5,580 bases of DNA from the NCBI GenBank assembly GCA_025056955.1, contig JANWYL010000196.1, forward strand, positions 1 through 5,580, given 5' to 3'. The notes under the pieces were generated by a model. That model worked only from the letters and a program-made list of their open reading frames with translations. It had not been told where the DNA came from and searched no databases. Shown one piece after another: positions 5,430 to 5,580 of this stretch (its first letter is position 1; each line of letters opens with the position of its first letter). Position numbers and translations under genes: made by a program. The stretch comes from Sandaracinaceae bacterium. Lineage in GTDB: Bacteria; Myxococcota_A; Polyangia; Polyangiales; Sandaracinaceae.

Positions 5430-5580
5430 ACCAAGCCCATCTTTTGGCCCTCACCGTGATCACCCATCCCCCATCCCTTCTCATACCCACGCGGCTGTTC
5501 TTGCACCCTGACAATTGCATGGCTCAATTTTTTTGGTGATCTCATTCAATCGCAACTTCTGCCCATATCGCACCCCTAAG
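5430..5580. other. Region after bioF without a convincing gene
   Basis: No start with a ribosome binding site is visible on either strand. Two short frames stay open to the window edge. On the minus strand, 32 codons end at TGA 5483-5481 (ending CNCQGARTAAWV). On the plus strand, a frame runs from TTG 5515 or GTG 5536. The minus frame could be the 3' end of a gene convergent with bioF, but it is too short to judge. Confidence 0.4.
5513..5534 (+). terminator. Weak terminator-like hairpin with T run downstream of bioF
   Basis: AATTG (5513-5517) can pair with CAATT (5525-5529) around a 7-nt loop, running into seven T (5528-5534). The stem is only 5 bp and AT-rich, and it lies 83 nt beyond the bioF stop, so it would be a poor terminator. 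It is the only such structure I see after bioF. Confidence 0.25.

Noticed and set aside
1..5580. CRISPR array, tRNA, rRNA, insertion sequence or attachment site
   Set aside because: No regularly spaced repeats, cloverleaf, rRNA segments, transposase motifs or terminal inverted repeats were seen.

Overview
This window looks like a chromosomal segment of a didermic bacterium. The best clue is a lipoprotein with a long, low-complexity Asp/Ala/Ser/Thr linker straight after the lipidated Cys, a style common in Myxococcota, Bradymonadota and related former Deltaproteobacteria. That placement is an inference from style, without marker genes. Five protein genes are well supported or plausible, along with one clear cobalamin riboswitch.

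Layout. 1-595 (+): 3' part of an isoaspartyl peptidase/L-asparaginase (Ntn-hydrolase) whose start lies outside the window. 601-1848 (+): polytopic membrane protein resembling glycosyltransferase family 87, beginning 5 nt after the asparaginase stop; its DNA is much more T-rich than its neighbour. 1837-2481 (-): uncharacterised soluble protein, overlapping the GT87 3' end tail to tail by 12 bp. 2543-3217 (-): Asp-rich lipoprotein with a strong ribosome binding site. 3263-3431 (-): cobalamin (B12) riboswitch in the leader of the lipoprotein gene. 3466-4185 (-): bioD, dethiobiotin synthetase. 4251-5429 (+): bioF, 8-amino-7-oxononanoate synthase, divergent from bioD across 65 bp. 5430-5580: no convincing gene.

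How the genes work together. BioF and BioD catalyse two steps of biotin synthesis (pimeloyl thioester to KAPA, and DAPA to dethiobiotin). The DAPA aminotransferase (BioA) and biotin synthase (BioB) are not in view. Downstream of bioD, on the same strand, the B12 riboswitch starts only 35 nt after the bioD stop and leads into the lipoprotein gene and perhaps the uncharacterised gene after it.

The most interesting point is that a small surface-type lipoprotein of unrecognised function is placed under cobalamin control. This suggests a role in corrinoid capture or uptake, or a B12-sparing function. The riboswitch is read directly from conserved motifs. The role of the lipoprotein is inference from its position.
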